A stretch of 64,000 nt of DNA from Lichtheimia corymbifera B2541 (taxonomy: Eukaryota; Mucoromycota; Mucoromycetes; Mucorales; Lichtheimiaceae). The stretch spans positions 1 through 64,000 of the forward strand of contig JNEU01000695.1 of NCBI GenBank assembly GCA_000697475.1. The letters are read 5' to 3'. The position numbers were made by a program, and so were the translations under genes. The notes below the pieces were generated by a model that made no database searches, had not been told where the DNA came from, and saw only the letters and a program-made list of their open reading frames with translations. The first letter of the stretch is position 1. Every line of letters begins with the position of its first letter. Below are positions 10,364-22,007 of the stretch, piece by piece.

Positions 10364-11703
10364 ATGGATATCACACAACGCCTCCAGCAATGTGTAATTG
10401 AACCTCAACAAAAGACCAAAATCGACCTCGACGACGTACTTGCATCTTCAGTAGTGGGACCAGCTCAGGTTCAGAATCTCAAAGAAAACGTTCAATGTGT
10501 CCTTGATAAGTAAGTTGGCTTGGTCGTGGCGCGTCAACTGTTATCCGAGTTTATCACGCTATTCAACGAACGGGTTCAAGACAATGAGGTCAAGAAGCAG
10601 GTGCTTACTTTTGCGGTTGAACTTGCTCAGCCTCGTTCAGTGAGCTTTGAAGAGCAGGTAGGCGGATCTATCGACTACTCACAAAAAGGTACTAATCCAG
10701 GCCTTTAGTTATCGCAACTACGAGAGAATCTGGCCAAAAAGTGTATGAAGATGAGGAGGATTATCTTGAAGCAGCCAAAATATTACAGAGCATCCAACTT
10801 GATTCTGGCCATCGGTAACGTATCATTCATTATTCATCATCCTTTAGGATCGATGTATTAAACGCTTGGTGTCTTTTTCTAGGAGCATTTCGGATGAATA
10901 TAAGCTTGAGATCTATGTACGAATCATACGGCTATTATTGGAAGTGGACGAGGCTGTTACTGCGGATACCTATCTCAACCGAGCGGCATTGTTGATTCAC
11001 AACTCGAATGACCTCGTTCTCAATTTGACATTCAAACTCTGCCAAGCACGCATCCTTGACGCCAAACGACGTTTCCTCGAAGCAGCCACCAAATATCACG
11101 AATTCAGCTATGAGACCCAAATCGATGAATCCGATCGCCTTCGATGCTTGTAAGTTTTTTCAATCAACAAGATCCATCCATCAACTCACAAGCAATTTTT
11201 TAGAATGTCTGCGGTGCAATGTGCTGTGTTGGCAGGAGCTGGTCCTCAACGATCACGCAGTTTGGCTATGCTTTACAAAGATGAAAGGACACACCATCTT
11301 GCATCATTCCCAATATTTGAGAAGACGTACATGGATCGTGTGATACGACAAACGAAGTCGCCGAGTTTTTCACCACCTTGCAAACTCATCATCGGCCCCT
11401 ATTAGCGGATGGTACCACTGTTTTCGATCGAGCCATACGTGAACACAACCTGCTCTCTGCTTCCAAGATTTACAACAATATCACGTTTGATGAACTTGCA
11501 GCTTTATTGTGCTTCGAGTGACAAGGCAGAAGTGATTGAAGGTCACATGATTAATGTAAATCGGATGGTTGGCAGCATCGATCAAATGGAGCAACTCATT
11601 TCTTTTGAATCTGGAGGAGCAGCACGTGATGAAAAAGTGGGTGGTGAACACACACTCGTGGCAGCAGCTGCAAATGGTTCATCGTCTCAACCCACACGCC
11701 GCA
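10364..11703 (+). pseudogene. COP9 signalosome subunit 4 pseudogene
   Basis: This is a decayed copy of the intact gene at 14958-16447, starting with the same ATG and MDITQRLQQC. Damage seen by direct comparison: a 15-bp deletion removing five codons after residue 20; a CAA-to-TAA stop near 10512 at the VLDEQVG position; extra bases near 10737 that shift the frame in exon 2; a lost base near 11350; a TAG in exon 4 near 11402; and a further indel near 11507. The last ~45 codons are absent because the sequence switches to the RUS fragment at the duplication junction. Intron positions are the same as in the intact gene. It cannot make a full subunit and serves as a neutral clock for the duplication. 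Confidence 0.9.
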
Positions 11704-12045
11704 TCGGATGTTCCCTTTTTGGTCACCCTTATAATCAATGGCGACCTGTGTGTGCTTGATGATGCTACGGTGCTCCCCTGAAGACTCCAACTATTGCCAA
11801 GGCAACGATGGTGGTGCTTCTGAGGGCCCAACACGTAATTACTGCTCGTTGTAAGTTTGGTTTTGGCTATTGTTTGGGGTAGATAATATCCATATACGTT
11901 TATTAACTTTTATGTCAAAATAGCTGCGTTACTGGTTCCTTTGGGTCGTGTGGTGCTGCTCCAGCGATGGTATTGTAGTGTGGATCTGATCCTCGTTTCA
12001 TGGCAAGAAGCTGGTGATCGCTGCTATATCGTACCGGAACATTGC
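11704..12045 (-). pseudogene. RUS/DUF647 5' fragment (duplication remnant)
   Basis: In reverse this aligns with RUS exon 1 (7205-7550), from the initiator ATG (copy near 12040) to roughly codon 115, and then stops at the CSN4 pseudogene. An in-frame TGA appears about 15 codons after the ATG, and several indels follow. All later exons are missing. It is the expected partner of the truncated CSN4 copy at the duplication breakpoint. Confidence 0.8.
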
Positions 12046-12830
12046 TAGATATAACGAAACCATATACCACCCCGGTGCTCTGCCAGGCATTACCATTGAT
12101 GTATTCTTTCATCACACCATAGACATTGCCCTTTACATACTACGGATAACTTAAGGCAGATACAAGCTATTAAAATAATTCCATGAAAATCAGAGCCATC
12201 ATGTCAAAAACGGGAAGTGGGGGTTCCTCGAGAAGCGTGTTAGCGTGTACTTGACATTAAGCTTTTATTTTATGCTTTTTGGGATTCATAGCCATTACAT
12301 CGTTATCTACATAGTATCCTTGCTCGTGTTACTCTCTTTTTCTTTTATTCATGCGCACATGGATTGATGTCAATGGAAACGGATATAAGGTCGAGCATGG
12401 TATTTTTTCCTATTATTATATATGGTCCATGGGTGTGCAATGATTACTTGTGTCCATGAATCCAAAATGTGTGCACCGCAGTTATACAAGTTACACAGGA
12501 GGTGATGACACCTATGATATATGCATGGTGTAAGTAACGCTGACAGAGTTTGCTTCATATGCTCTCTTTGCTTAGCTTACTATCATTGTTATTAATTGAT
12601 GGACCAAAGATATCAAGCTGTAAGTATCTTGGTTATTCATTACTCACAATCTCACAACGACAAAGCTATGGACAATCGTCGCCTATGCGCAAAATTGGAT
12701 GGCGTGATTGCTAAAGATGAGTAATATGAGCCATAAGCGACCTTTGTTCGTTACAAGCATGCCGTTGATGTAATCAATTGGTAACTTTGAAGCCACCTGG
12801 ATCCAAGTATATTCCGCACCATCAATTCCT
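12046..12830. other. former RUS promoter plus HET2 3' flank
   Basis: This is the counterpart of 7551-8400. It keeps short stretches encoding VNGNGYKVEHG (about 12370-12400) and SYTSYTGGDD (about 12482-12512), but no continuous frame connects them. No independent gene is seen. Confidence 0.5.
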
Positions 12831-14222
12831 TTATTTATTATAATCATTGCGAATGACTTTGCAATACACAACTGTGGATCTCACGCATTCAAGGGCAAAG
12901 TAACAATTAACACATGAGCAATCAGCCTTGATGTACAATAATCCCTGATACGCGTCCGTCATACTGCATGCTCTCGATAGTGTGCATGATTGAGCTTCCT
13001 CCGAAATGTTGATATGTATAGTTTCTTGGCAATGCTTGAGGGAAGTTTCTGGGTCTGGTTCGAAGCCTGGGTCGTCCAGGATATAATCGGGAGCGCGGTC
13101 AGAGTACTGAAAATACTCCTCAATTGAAGGCCATAAAACCTTCACTGCAAATCCCTTCAAACTGGAGAGGAAGCGGTTCCATAGGTCATCCATATCATTC
13201 AGTCGTGGGATATCCCAGCCTAAAATACCGAGTAAACCGTACACATAATCTTCGGCATAATAACAGGATCGATCAGATTTGGCGAGTAGATCTAATAGAT
13301 AGTCGAGCGATTTGAGTTGTTGAACTTTTATGCTTTCGTTGAATACATGGATATCGTTGACAGCATATCTTATGACAAAAAGATGATCATAAAGATAACC
13401 GGCATTCTTGTCATAGCCATATTCATCGGTGTTCATGTCAAGCATGTGGTGTTCACTTATCAGGAACATCTGAAACTTCAACGATCCAATCTCGATGGAG
13501 TTGCTGTCACAAGGCATATCGCATGTCTCTGAGAGCAATATAACTGAAGATGGAAGAGCCAATTCTTGCAAGGTCCATACACGTGCAAACCATCGACATT
13601 TCCAAATGTCCGTAGCATGCTTCCATGCTTCCTTGAGTTTTGATAACGGATAGGGCATGATTTTTGATATCGTATCCGGGGGCCTCGTTTCGTCATTATA
13701 GTTTAGAATGAATTCTTCACTGTCAATCTTAAACTGAGGGAGTACAACTGAGAAATATTCAATTGCTTCGGATGGACAATCAACCATAGCAAAACATGTA
13801 TGGCAACAACCATACACTCCTCGCATGATGATAGGTGGCGTATCGGTTCTACAACACAAGACATCAATCCACCAGTATCCAGGGTTCTCTTGCAGTAGAT
13901 TCAGGAAGGTCGCACGTTTCTCTTCTCTCATTGGTATTGGTTCCACTGTAGTACCATCCTCGTCACTGATGAAGTCGCTCACATCCCATAGGTTATCCTT
14001 TGGATCGGTACCCCATAAATGCGATAGAGCATAAAATTGGCGATCAGGGACGTAAGATGGTTCATGTTTGGAAGGTGTAATAATCATCATTCTTTCATCT
14101 TCATCTTTAGGAGGAACATACAGCAAACGGAATTCTGGATGCGTGAATATGTCTTCCAGTGTCCATAATTTGCCGCATTTTGTATCAGCTGCAAAATCCT
14201 TTGATGCGCTTGAAATGGTCAT
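12831..14222 (-). CDS. HET-domain-like protein, paralog 2
   Basis: This is an intronless frame of 463 residues, the longest of the three. It carries the same motif order as paralog 1: FYALSHLWGTDP, YWWIDVLCCRTD, RGVYGCCHTCFAMVDC, CRWFARVWTLQELALPSS, YYAEDYVYGLLGILGWD and a late CSCVNC. Compared with paralog 1 it carries about 25 extra residues after the CFAMVDC motif, a wholly different segment between CDSNSI and the YYAEDY block, and an acidic insertion before HCQETI. Intact coding despite decay of the neighbouring duplicated CSN4 and RUS sequences indicates that the HET gene has been kept under selection. The function is inferred as for paralog 1. Confidence 0.7.
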   Translation of the reverse strand: MTISSASKDFAADTKCGKLWTLEDIFTHPEFRLLYVPPKDEDERMMIITPSKHEPSYVPDRQFYALSHLWGTDPKDNLWDVSDFISDEDGTTVEPIPMREEKRATFLNLLQENPGYWWIDVLCCRTDTPPIIMRGVYGCCHTCFAMVDCPSEAIEYFSVVLPQFKIDSEEFILNYNDETRPPDTISKIMPYPLSKLKEAWKHATDIWKCRWFARVWTLQELALPSSVILLSETCDMPCDSNSIEIGSLKFQMFLISEHHMLDMNTDEYGYDKNAGYLYDHLFVIRYAVNDIHVFNESIKVQQLKSLDYLLDLLAKSDRSCYYAEDYVYGLLGILGWDIPRLNDMDDLWNRFLSSLKGFAVKVLWPSIEEYFQYSDRAPDYILDDPGFEPDPETSLKHCQETIHINISEEAQSCTLSRACSMTDAYQGLLYIKADCSCVNCYFALECVRSTVVYCKVIRNDYNK

Positions 14223-14957
14223 GCGCGCTGACTAGAAAGTAAAAGGATTAGCTATTGGAATGTATATATAAATCACACTTGTATACCTGGTAAAGGGTGA
14301 GAAAAGCAACCTGATGTTTACGTAGCAATTTGGAAGCTTTTTATACGTTGGACACAGGGCTAGGTCGTGTAACTTTGGCTTATACATATACAAAGACAGC
14401 CTGTGTGCCCAAACCCTTCTGACACCACCATCGTAGGGAATCATGTTGATCGTTAAGCGAGGAAACAAATGACACTTTCCATTGTATTGATTATTATGGT
14501 CAACGAGGGAATACTATGTGCATGTTTACTTTCGATTTGGTGTAAGCACAAGGTCATGTTTTTGGCATTGATGGCGTTTCCATGGATTATGTGGATCAAA
14601 AACCACAGCATAGAGTTTGCGAGATCAATGTACGACGGAATCAGGTACCGCCTTCCAACCAGCCTCAATATGATAGTACATCCGCTTCAAAATTCACATG
14701 AGCCGGTGACATTACTAAATGATGAAAACGTCTACGTAGAAGTCACCGGATATTCTTGGTTGTGATGAATGACTTTATTATATCCTTAGAATAAAACATA
14801 TATACGACGATGGGTAGTATGAGGACATGTATCGATTGTTGTTCTATTGTTGAGTGGGATAACTGGATCACATGGATTGAATCGTCAGCCATAATAATGC
14901 ATGGTCAAACGCGTTGCCTAATGTCCGCTGGCGTTCCTTTTCCTCTTCTTGCACCAA
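14223..14957. promoter_or_regulatory. intergenic region between HET2 and CSN4
   Basis: Divergent promoters of HET2 and CSN4 must lie here. The sequence is collinear with 9661-10363. No additional coding sequence is supported. Confidence 0.5.
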
Positions 14958-16447
14958 ATGGATATCACACAACGCCTTCAGCAATGTGTCATTGAACCTC
15001 AACAAAAGACCAAAATCGACGCATTCACCAAAGTCCTCGACGACGTACTTGCATCTTCAGCTGTCGGTCCAGCTCAGGTCCAGAATCTCAAAGAATACGT
15101 TCAATGTGTCCTTGATGAGCAAGTTGGCTTGGTAGTGGCGCGTCAACTGTTATCCGAGTTTATCACGCTATTCAACGAACGGGTTCAAGACGCTGAGGTC
15201 AAGAAGCAGGTGCTTACGTTTGCTATTGAACTTGCCCAGCCTCGGTCGGTGAGCTTTGAAGAGCAGGTAGGCGTATCTATCGATCACTCACAAAAAGGTG
15301 CTAATCCAGCTTTTAGTTATCGCAACTTCGAGAGAATCTTGCCAAAGTATATGAAGATGAAGAGGATTATCTTGAAGCAGCCAAAGTATTACAGAGCATT
15401 CAACTTGATTCTGGCCATCGGTAACGTATTATCCATCATCCCTTGGGTTCAACGCATTAAACGCTTGGTGTTGTTTTTGTAGGAGCATTTCAGATGAATA
15501 TAAGCTTGGGATCTATGTACGAATCATGCGACTCTTATTGGAAGTGGATGAAGCTGTTAGTGCTGATACCTATCTCAACCGAGCAGCATTGTTGATTCAC
15601 AACTCGAATGACCTCGTTCTCAATTTGACATTCAAACTCTGCCAAGCACGCATCCTTGACGCCAAACGACGTTTCCTCGAAGCAGCTACCAAATACCATG
15701 AATTGAGCTATGAGACCCAAATCGATGAATCCGATCGTCTTCGATGCTTGTAAGTGCTTTCAATCAAAAAGATTCATCCATCCGTCCACTCACAAGCGAC
15801 TTTTTTTTAGAATGTCTGCAGTGCAATGTGCTGTGTTGGCGGGTGCAGGTCCTCAACGATCACGCAGTTTGGCTACGCTTTACAAAGATGAAAGGACACA
15901 CCATCTAGCATCATTCCCAATCCTTGAAAAGACATACATGGATCGTGTGATACGACAAAACGAAGTCGCCGAGTTTTTCGCCACCTTGCAACCCCATCAT
16001 CGTGCCCAGTTAGCGGATGGTACCACTGTTTTCGACCGCGCCATACGTGAACACAACCTGCTTTCTGCTTCCAAGATCTACAACAATATCACGTTTGATG
16101 AACTTGCGGCTTTATTGAATGTTTCGAGTGACAAGGCGGAAGAGATTGCAGGTCATATGATCAGTGAAAATCGCATGGTTGGCAGCATTGATCAAATGGA
16201 GCAGATGATTTCTTTTGAATCTGGAGGAGCGGCACATAACGAAAGAGCAGGCGGTGATCAAACACTCGTGGCAGCAGCCGCAAATGGTTCATCTCAAAAC
16301 ACACGTCGTATTGAACAATCCATGAGGGAGATATCAAAATGGGATTCGGCTATTCAGACCTTATGTCATGATATGGACAGCATTATCACCACCATTCACG
16401 AAAAATATCCCCATTATGCCCCTGAGAGTTTCTCCATGATTGGCTAA
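14958..16447 (+). CDS. CSN4: COP9 signalosome complex subunit 4
   Basis: Four exons (14958-15266, 15317-15420, 15483-15749, 15811-16447) join in frame to 438 codons, close to the ~406 of animal CSN4. The product is a PCI-domain subunit of the COP9 signalosome, which removes NEDD8 from cullins and so controls cullin-RING ubiquitin ligases in nucleus and cytoplasm. Recognisable segments are the N-terminal helical repeats (QLLSEFITLFNERV), ENLAKVYEDEEDYLEAAKVL, the conserved ADTYLNRAALLIHN and KLCQARILDAKRRFLEAA blocks, LATLYKDERTHHLASFPILE, and the PCI winged-helix part ([27 protein letters not shown]). The start is the ATG at 14958; a few codons upstream are open only from a TTG. The gene converges on paladin, with 56 bp between stops. 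Confidence 0.93.
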
Positions 16448-16503
16448 TAAAAGCGTACTATATTCCAACAACAAAAACAACACTATGTATGTCTATGTAG
16501 TAT

Positions 16504-19500
16504 TTAAGAAAGATCAAAGGCTTGAAGCTTCAGAATGTTGAGGATCTCTCGTCGTCCCTTTAGCCATTCGTTGAATGTCGTCATTTTGCGTGCATCTTCA
16601 TCCACAATGCTATCTTGACTTTCTTGGATTTCCATATCTGGCGTAGTAGACGATACCGCACTGGCCGTTTCCATAGAAGATGCCATAGAAAGATTACCCA
16701 TTTCCTCCAACAAGTAATTGGCAAATACAATGAGATAAAAGTAGCGCACAAGGTAATTCAGGGCCACTTGTCGTGTGGACTTGTACTTTTTAGAATTGCG
16801 ATCTTCAATGGCATCCAAACGAAGCTTGTAGTCAAAGACGGCCTTGCGCAAGTTTTGCATATGGTCGCACATGTTGATGGCTTGATCGGTTAAGCGCTTG
16901 GCAAGCTTTCCATAAGTGAGCACGCTGACAAGTTGAAGCACAATCTTGTATTCGCCGTTTTCATAGCGTTCTCGTTCTTCATGCGATTCATCACCCTCTT
17001 CGCGATCATCACCGTTGCCCAAGGATAAGGTTTTCAAAGATGTCTCCATAGAAGATGATTCTGCAATAAAGGAACTGGTCATATCACCGAGTGCATCGTT
17101 CTTGAGGATCATGGACATGAGACAAGCTGCCACCATGCCAGTAGTTGTACGGCCACGACCCATTTGGCAATTGAATAAAACGTCGACTCCAGCATTTGCA
17201 TTCTGAATACGTCGGATAAGCTGATCAAAGACATCAGGAATAGGAGCTTGTTCATCGGTACTAAGCATCGCATATGAGTAAAAGGAAACCTAATGTCATG
17301 TATATCTTCATTACATTGGTATACGCAAGTAATCCACTTGATATCCTTCTTCAGCAATTGACTTGAAAACATCGCTTGGTGTTTCGATACATGCAACCGG
17401 TACTGTTTCCCAGACAGGCTATGATAATATATGTATGTGTTGGTTGATAAAGTACAATTTCAAAAGGTGCATATGCATTCTCTTACCACAAGCACAAAGC
17501 CACCCTTATCCACAACCTCTTCGTCATGCAATAAAAGACGTCCTTCGTATTCTTGCAATTCTTCCAATGCATCTTGCTGCATACGTCGTTCCATGCCTTC
17601 TACACGTTCACGAGCAATACCAGTGGTTTCAAGATTCTTGATAGGATCATGGAACAAACGTAATACGTAGGGTCTCTTGTTGACGTAAAGCACAGGTTCT
17701 TCTCGAAGACAAGTCCAGAGCACACGACGTTTGCCACCTGGTCCAGCGTTCATTCTCTTTAATACAGCCTTGATAGCATCCTTGGTAGGCATAGCACAAC
17801 CACAAATAAAAGGTGCCACGGCCTTGTCATCATCATTGCGTTCCATATCAGCCAATAGACCACTTTGATTGGCAGCCAAACCACCATATTTGACAGCATT
17901 CTTGACCTTTTTCACCTCGACTCGACGGAAATTGTAAGCACCTTCAACCTTTTCTTTGAGACTGGCCTTTTGACAGCCGGGGAAAGCATCGTGCTTGAGG
18001 ATGGTTTGTTGAGCAAGCACTTGACCATGACGACCGCTCACGACACGCATCACTTCGCTGGAAAGGGCAACACCATCACCCAATGACTTTTCCACAGGTA
18101 CAATCAAGTTGGCATCTTCAGAGCGTAACTCGAGTCGAATGGTGGCAATTTCTTGATGGCGATTCATCCATGCTTCAAAGGATTCGGTTTGACCCAACAT
18201 GTCAGGTGATGTATCATCGAGGTAGGCTTGGAAGCAAATAAGCAAAAAGTAGCGTTCGAGCATGACGATACCACGCTTGAGGATGCGACGTCGTTTTTCT
18301 TCATCTTCTTCGCTCTCCATTTGTACATGGGCTGATTCAATCACATCACGCAAGTTCAAAAAGGCACCGCACTTGTCGACAGCATCATCCACAATCCACT
18401 TGTTCTCCAATCCATTTCTGATCACACGCAAAAGGCTGTTGATGATTTGGTAGTTGAGTCGTTGAGGTCGCATGAGATCACCCGCATCAGGGGATTCAAC
18501 AGCCTGAGGTCTATCAGCTTGACGCAACCATCTTGTCAAGAGCGTGGCAATCACCGTACCTAGAAAAGAGTATATAAGTATTTACCATGGAGGTGTATCT
18601 TATAGACCTACCCAAAGTTGATCGACCCAACCCGATTTGGCAGTTTCTATTGCATAACATGGGTGAATAAATGCATTAACAATGACCGTGTTACACACAC
18701 ACACAACACTTACATGAGCAATGCTGTCTTTGAAAGGTCGACTCGTGTAATAAGATGACGCAATTCATCAAAATCGTTCCATTCAGGGGACTTTTCGGCT
18801 GTGACAGGAACACGGTAATAGCTCAAAAAGGTATCCAAATCATGCTCCTCGTCGCCACCTTCCATCTCACGATATATTTCCGATGCCACTGAATCCATGA
18901 CTTCGCGTACAGTGCACACATCATTGATATCCACTTCTTCCCAAGCAGGTTGAACATTGCCATTGGTATCTTCGCCATGCAATAAAATGCGGCCATCATG
19001 ATTGAGGATTTCTCGAATGACATCTTCTTTGAGTCGCTCTTCCAATTGCTCCAAACGTTCGCCTGTAATGCCCTTGTAAACACGGATGTTGCGAAGCGTA
19101 AAGTAGCGATCACGCAAGACATAGGGCACGCCATTGATGTAAATAATGGGTTCTTCACGAAGATTGATCCAGAGAATCTTGTCGTTACGTGGACGATCCT
19201 TGAGTAATCGACGCACCACCTTACGAAGACCTTCCACAGTAGGTTGAGCTACACCATACACATGCGTGCTCTCTACACGTCTAAAGTGGCTAGCACCATC
19301 GACTCGGAACACGTGGTGCATTTCTTGTGCATCATCATTGAAATCAGGTTCGCGACGTTCTTGGATACCAGGTGTACGCATAGGGCTATGTTCAGGTTCC
19401 TTGATGTGATGATTAATGCGCCAGAAATCAACCTTGAGGATGGTTTGCGAAGTCAACACAACACCTGTGCGTGCCTATAATATATATACATCATTGAGTT

Positions 19501-22007
19501 TACCCTTCCAAATTGACCTGTAGACTTTTTTACCTTGAGAATAAACTCTTCCATTTCACCAGCAACAATACCGGATTGAGCACCTGCACCCACCATTTCA
19601 AACATGCTTGGGCCTACATGGCGGATACCATGACGTACAGTGAGGGCAGTATCATGCGTTCCATTGGTATTCAATCCACGCAAATCATCCACAGGACGGA
19701 AGAGATAAAGACGAGGTCCCTTGTATCGCATATGTTGCAACATGGTCCAAATCTCAGCACGTGCCTTAACCCAAGATGAGAATCGTGTTTCAAAGCGTGT
19801 ATCGGGTGACTCGTTGATGTAGGATGTGAAGCATAAAAGGAAAAAGTAACGTTGCAAGCCGCTGAGCGCCTTTTTCAGATAGGGTGAGTTATCCGATGCG
19901 CCTTGGACACTGGTCTGCTTCAATCGATTGAATAAAATATCCTCACGCAAGTTGACCACGGCATCCGCTAATCGATTTATCCCATGTTAATATAGGCCAT
20001 TATGGCATCCATCCACTTGACTTACATTCATCAATGAGCTCATCCAATAACTTTTTGTTAAAGGCGCCATTCTCGAGGACCGAGGTAAGCGAGATCATGG
20101 CACGATAATTGCCCATGATAGCCTCCTTGAGATTCTCCATCAGCTTTCTGCTTTCCAAGGCCCAATCCACGGCTGTACCCGATGGCATACGATATCCCAA
20201 TGCTAATAGAGAGACCATGAGTACGTGTGATGACAACATATCTAATATACTAACCTTTTTGCATGATGGAAACGACACGTAAGAGAGCACGGTTTTGAGC
20301 ATTCAGAGAATCCGCTTCTTCAAGACCACGCACAAGCTCGGGTGAGAACACACGTTGAAGGCTCTCAGGGTCATCACTGTTTCCCACCGAATAATTCCAG
20401 CCAGCAATCGGGAACGGATCAGCTTGACCTTGCTCAATCAATTGGGTGCGCCGAATGATCTGGGCAATGATAATGCCAACCGTAGCTAACAATACGTACA
20501 CACATCAATCCCATGTTTGACATTCCTTTCATCATCGACTTACTCCTTACAGCGCCCATGCCGCAGTTAAAGATGAGTGGATCCGTTGGTTTCAATGCCT
20601 TGATCACACGCACGTATTCATCAAAGTAATTGTCTTCGGGACCTTGCTCCGGTGAGATGGGGATTCTAAAGTACTTGACGCGATAACCTTGCTCTCGGAA
20701 CGAATTGAAGACTATCCATACAACCATTGTTATTGACATCAACATGGATGGGTTTCGCCAATCCACATACCTTCCAAAGGAGTCTGCACCGAATCAGCAG
20801 CAATATAACAAGGCACAATCGTACCATCGGCTATGTTGTGATATGGATCAATTAGCCTACCGTGGTTACCTTTACCTCCATGACAACAACTTACACAATT
20901 CCTGATGAACCAACAGCAATCCTCCCATGCTCTTTGCTTCCTTGACAACATCGGCTTTCAACCTCTCCTCCAATTTCTCGAGTCGACCTGCGCTGATACC
21001 CTGGAAGGTGACCATGTTTTGCATAGGATCCGCATAATCACGCAAGACATAAGGGAACCCGTTCAAGTAGACTAGAAGAGGAAAACGAAATCAGTGACCC
21101 ATGGAAACCTGTGTTTTTCTAGCCATTGCAACATTTACCCAGCGGCTCTTCACGAGTGGAAAACCTAAAATGCAAGACATGAGCTACGTTACACAAGGAT
21201 TTTCAGCTTCTATTTCTGTTATACCATGTACAAGAGGTCTGTGTTAAACTTTTTGGATGGCAATTGAGAAGGGCCAGGATGGTTGATAAGCCGACCACCT
21301 AAAACACAAAGAGAGAAATGAATTCACCCAAATCTATGGATCAGATCATCTAACTTACTGTGGGTTGAGCAACACCATAAACATCCAAGTCGGCTACACG
21401 GAAGTTGGGGGCGCCTTGTAAATGGAAATCAAGCCTAGTGTTGGTGCCTAGATATTAAAAAAAGATGAGATCTCTCACACATTCACACACACACCATGTT
21501 TCAGGGGGAGACGAAGTTGTTACCGCTTGCAAAATGATCCATCTTTAAGATTGTATTTCGAGTCAACACACTCCCCGTTCGGGTCTTGACAAGGGAGGTC
21601 ACCATATCAAGTAATGATCTCAGGTTCTCTGTTGGATTGGCTTCGAGAACAGAGGGTCCTCGTAATGAAGGTCGTTCCTTATTGGCGGCATCGCCCATCA
21701 CAGGATTCCTTGGTAAAAGAGGGGAATTTGGGATACTTGATGATGACCCACTGACCCGTGTCATTGGATCTTTGGATAAGGATGATCGACGAGGTGGTGT
21801 ATCAGCTTGATCCCTATAGCCGTTGTTAAGAACAATGTATATAAAACAAGAGGATGTTTCTTACACGAGTCGTGGAGGAACAAAGTTGGTAGCTCTGCCA
21901 GTGCGAGGTGATCCTAGACCTTTTCTGTCATTGGTGAATGTCGGTGATGAGCCCAGTGAAGAAGATGAAGACGAGGACGATGGATGCTCTGTTGGATTGG
22001 TTGACAT
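16504..22007 (-). CDS. paladin-like protein with three phytase-like phosphatase modules
   Basis: This is a long multi-exon gene of roughly 1,500 residues after removing a dozen or more short introns; I did not fix every splice site. It starts at the ATG at 22007 with a Ser-rich leader (exon 1 to about 21866, exon 2 from 21813). Three tandem modules each begin with a TILKxD motif (near 21550, 19440, 18000), continue with EGAxNFR / VYGVAQPT and an LREEP-YING-PYVLR segment, and end with a CX5R phosphatase loop: NCGMGAVRS (near 20565), NCQIGLGRS (near 18630), NCQMGRGRT (near 17160). The LREEP block and tandem arrangement are typical of PTP-like phytase domains (inositol phosphate phosphatase fold) in paladin proteins. 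Animal paladin has been linked to phosphoinositide turnover; the fungal substrate is unknown. Confidence 0.85.

Larger units (their letters stand above)
7205..11703. repeat. tandem segmental duplication, unit 1
   Basis: Unit 1 runs from inside RUS exon 1, through the RUS promoter, HET copy 1 and its flanks, to the 3' part of a CSN4 copy. It aligns collinearly with 11704-16300. The left outer gene (RUS) is intact because its remaining exons lie outside the unit. The CSN4 copy at the right end is cut off exactly where unit 2 begins. This is the arrangement expected from one head-to-tail duplication. Confidence 0.85.
11704..16300. repeat. tandem segmental duplication, unit 2
   Basis: This is the second unit, collinear with 7205-11703. 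It holds the RUS 5' fragment, the HET 3' flank, HET copy 2, the intergenic region and CSN4. Here CSN4 is complete because its 3' end lies outside the unit, just as RUS is complete only beside unit 1. The CSN4 parts remain very similar between units, while the HET coding parts differ strongly in two internal blocks. Confidence 0.85.
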
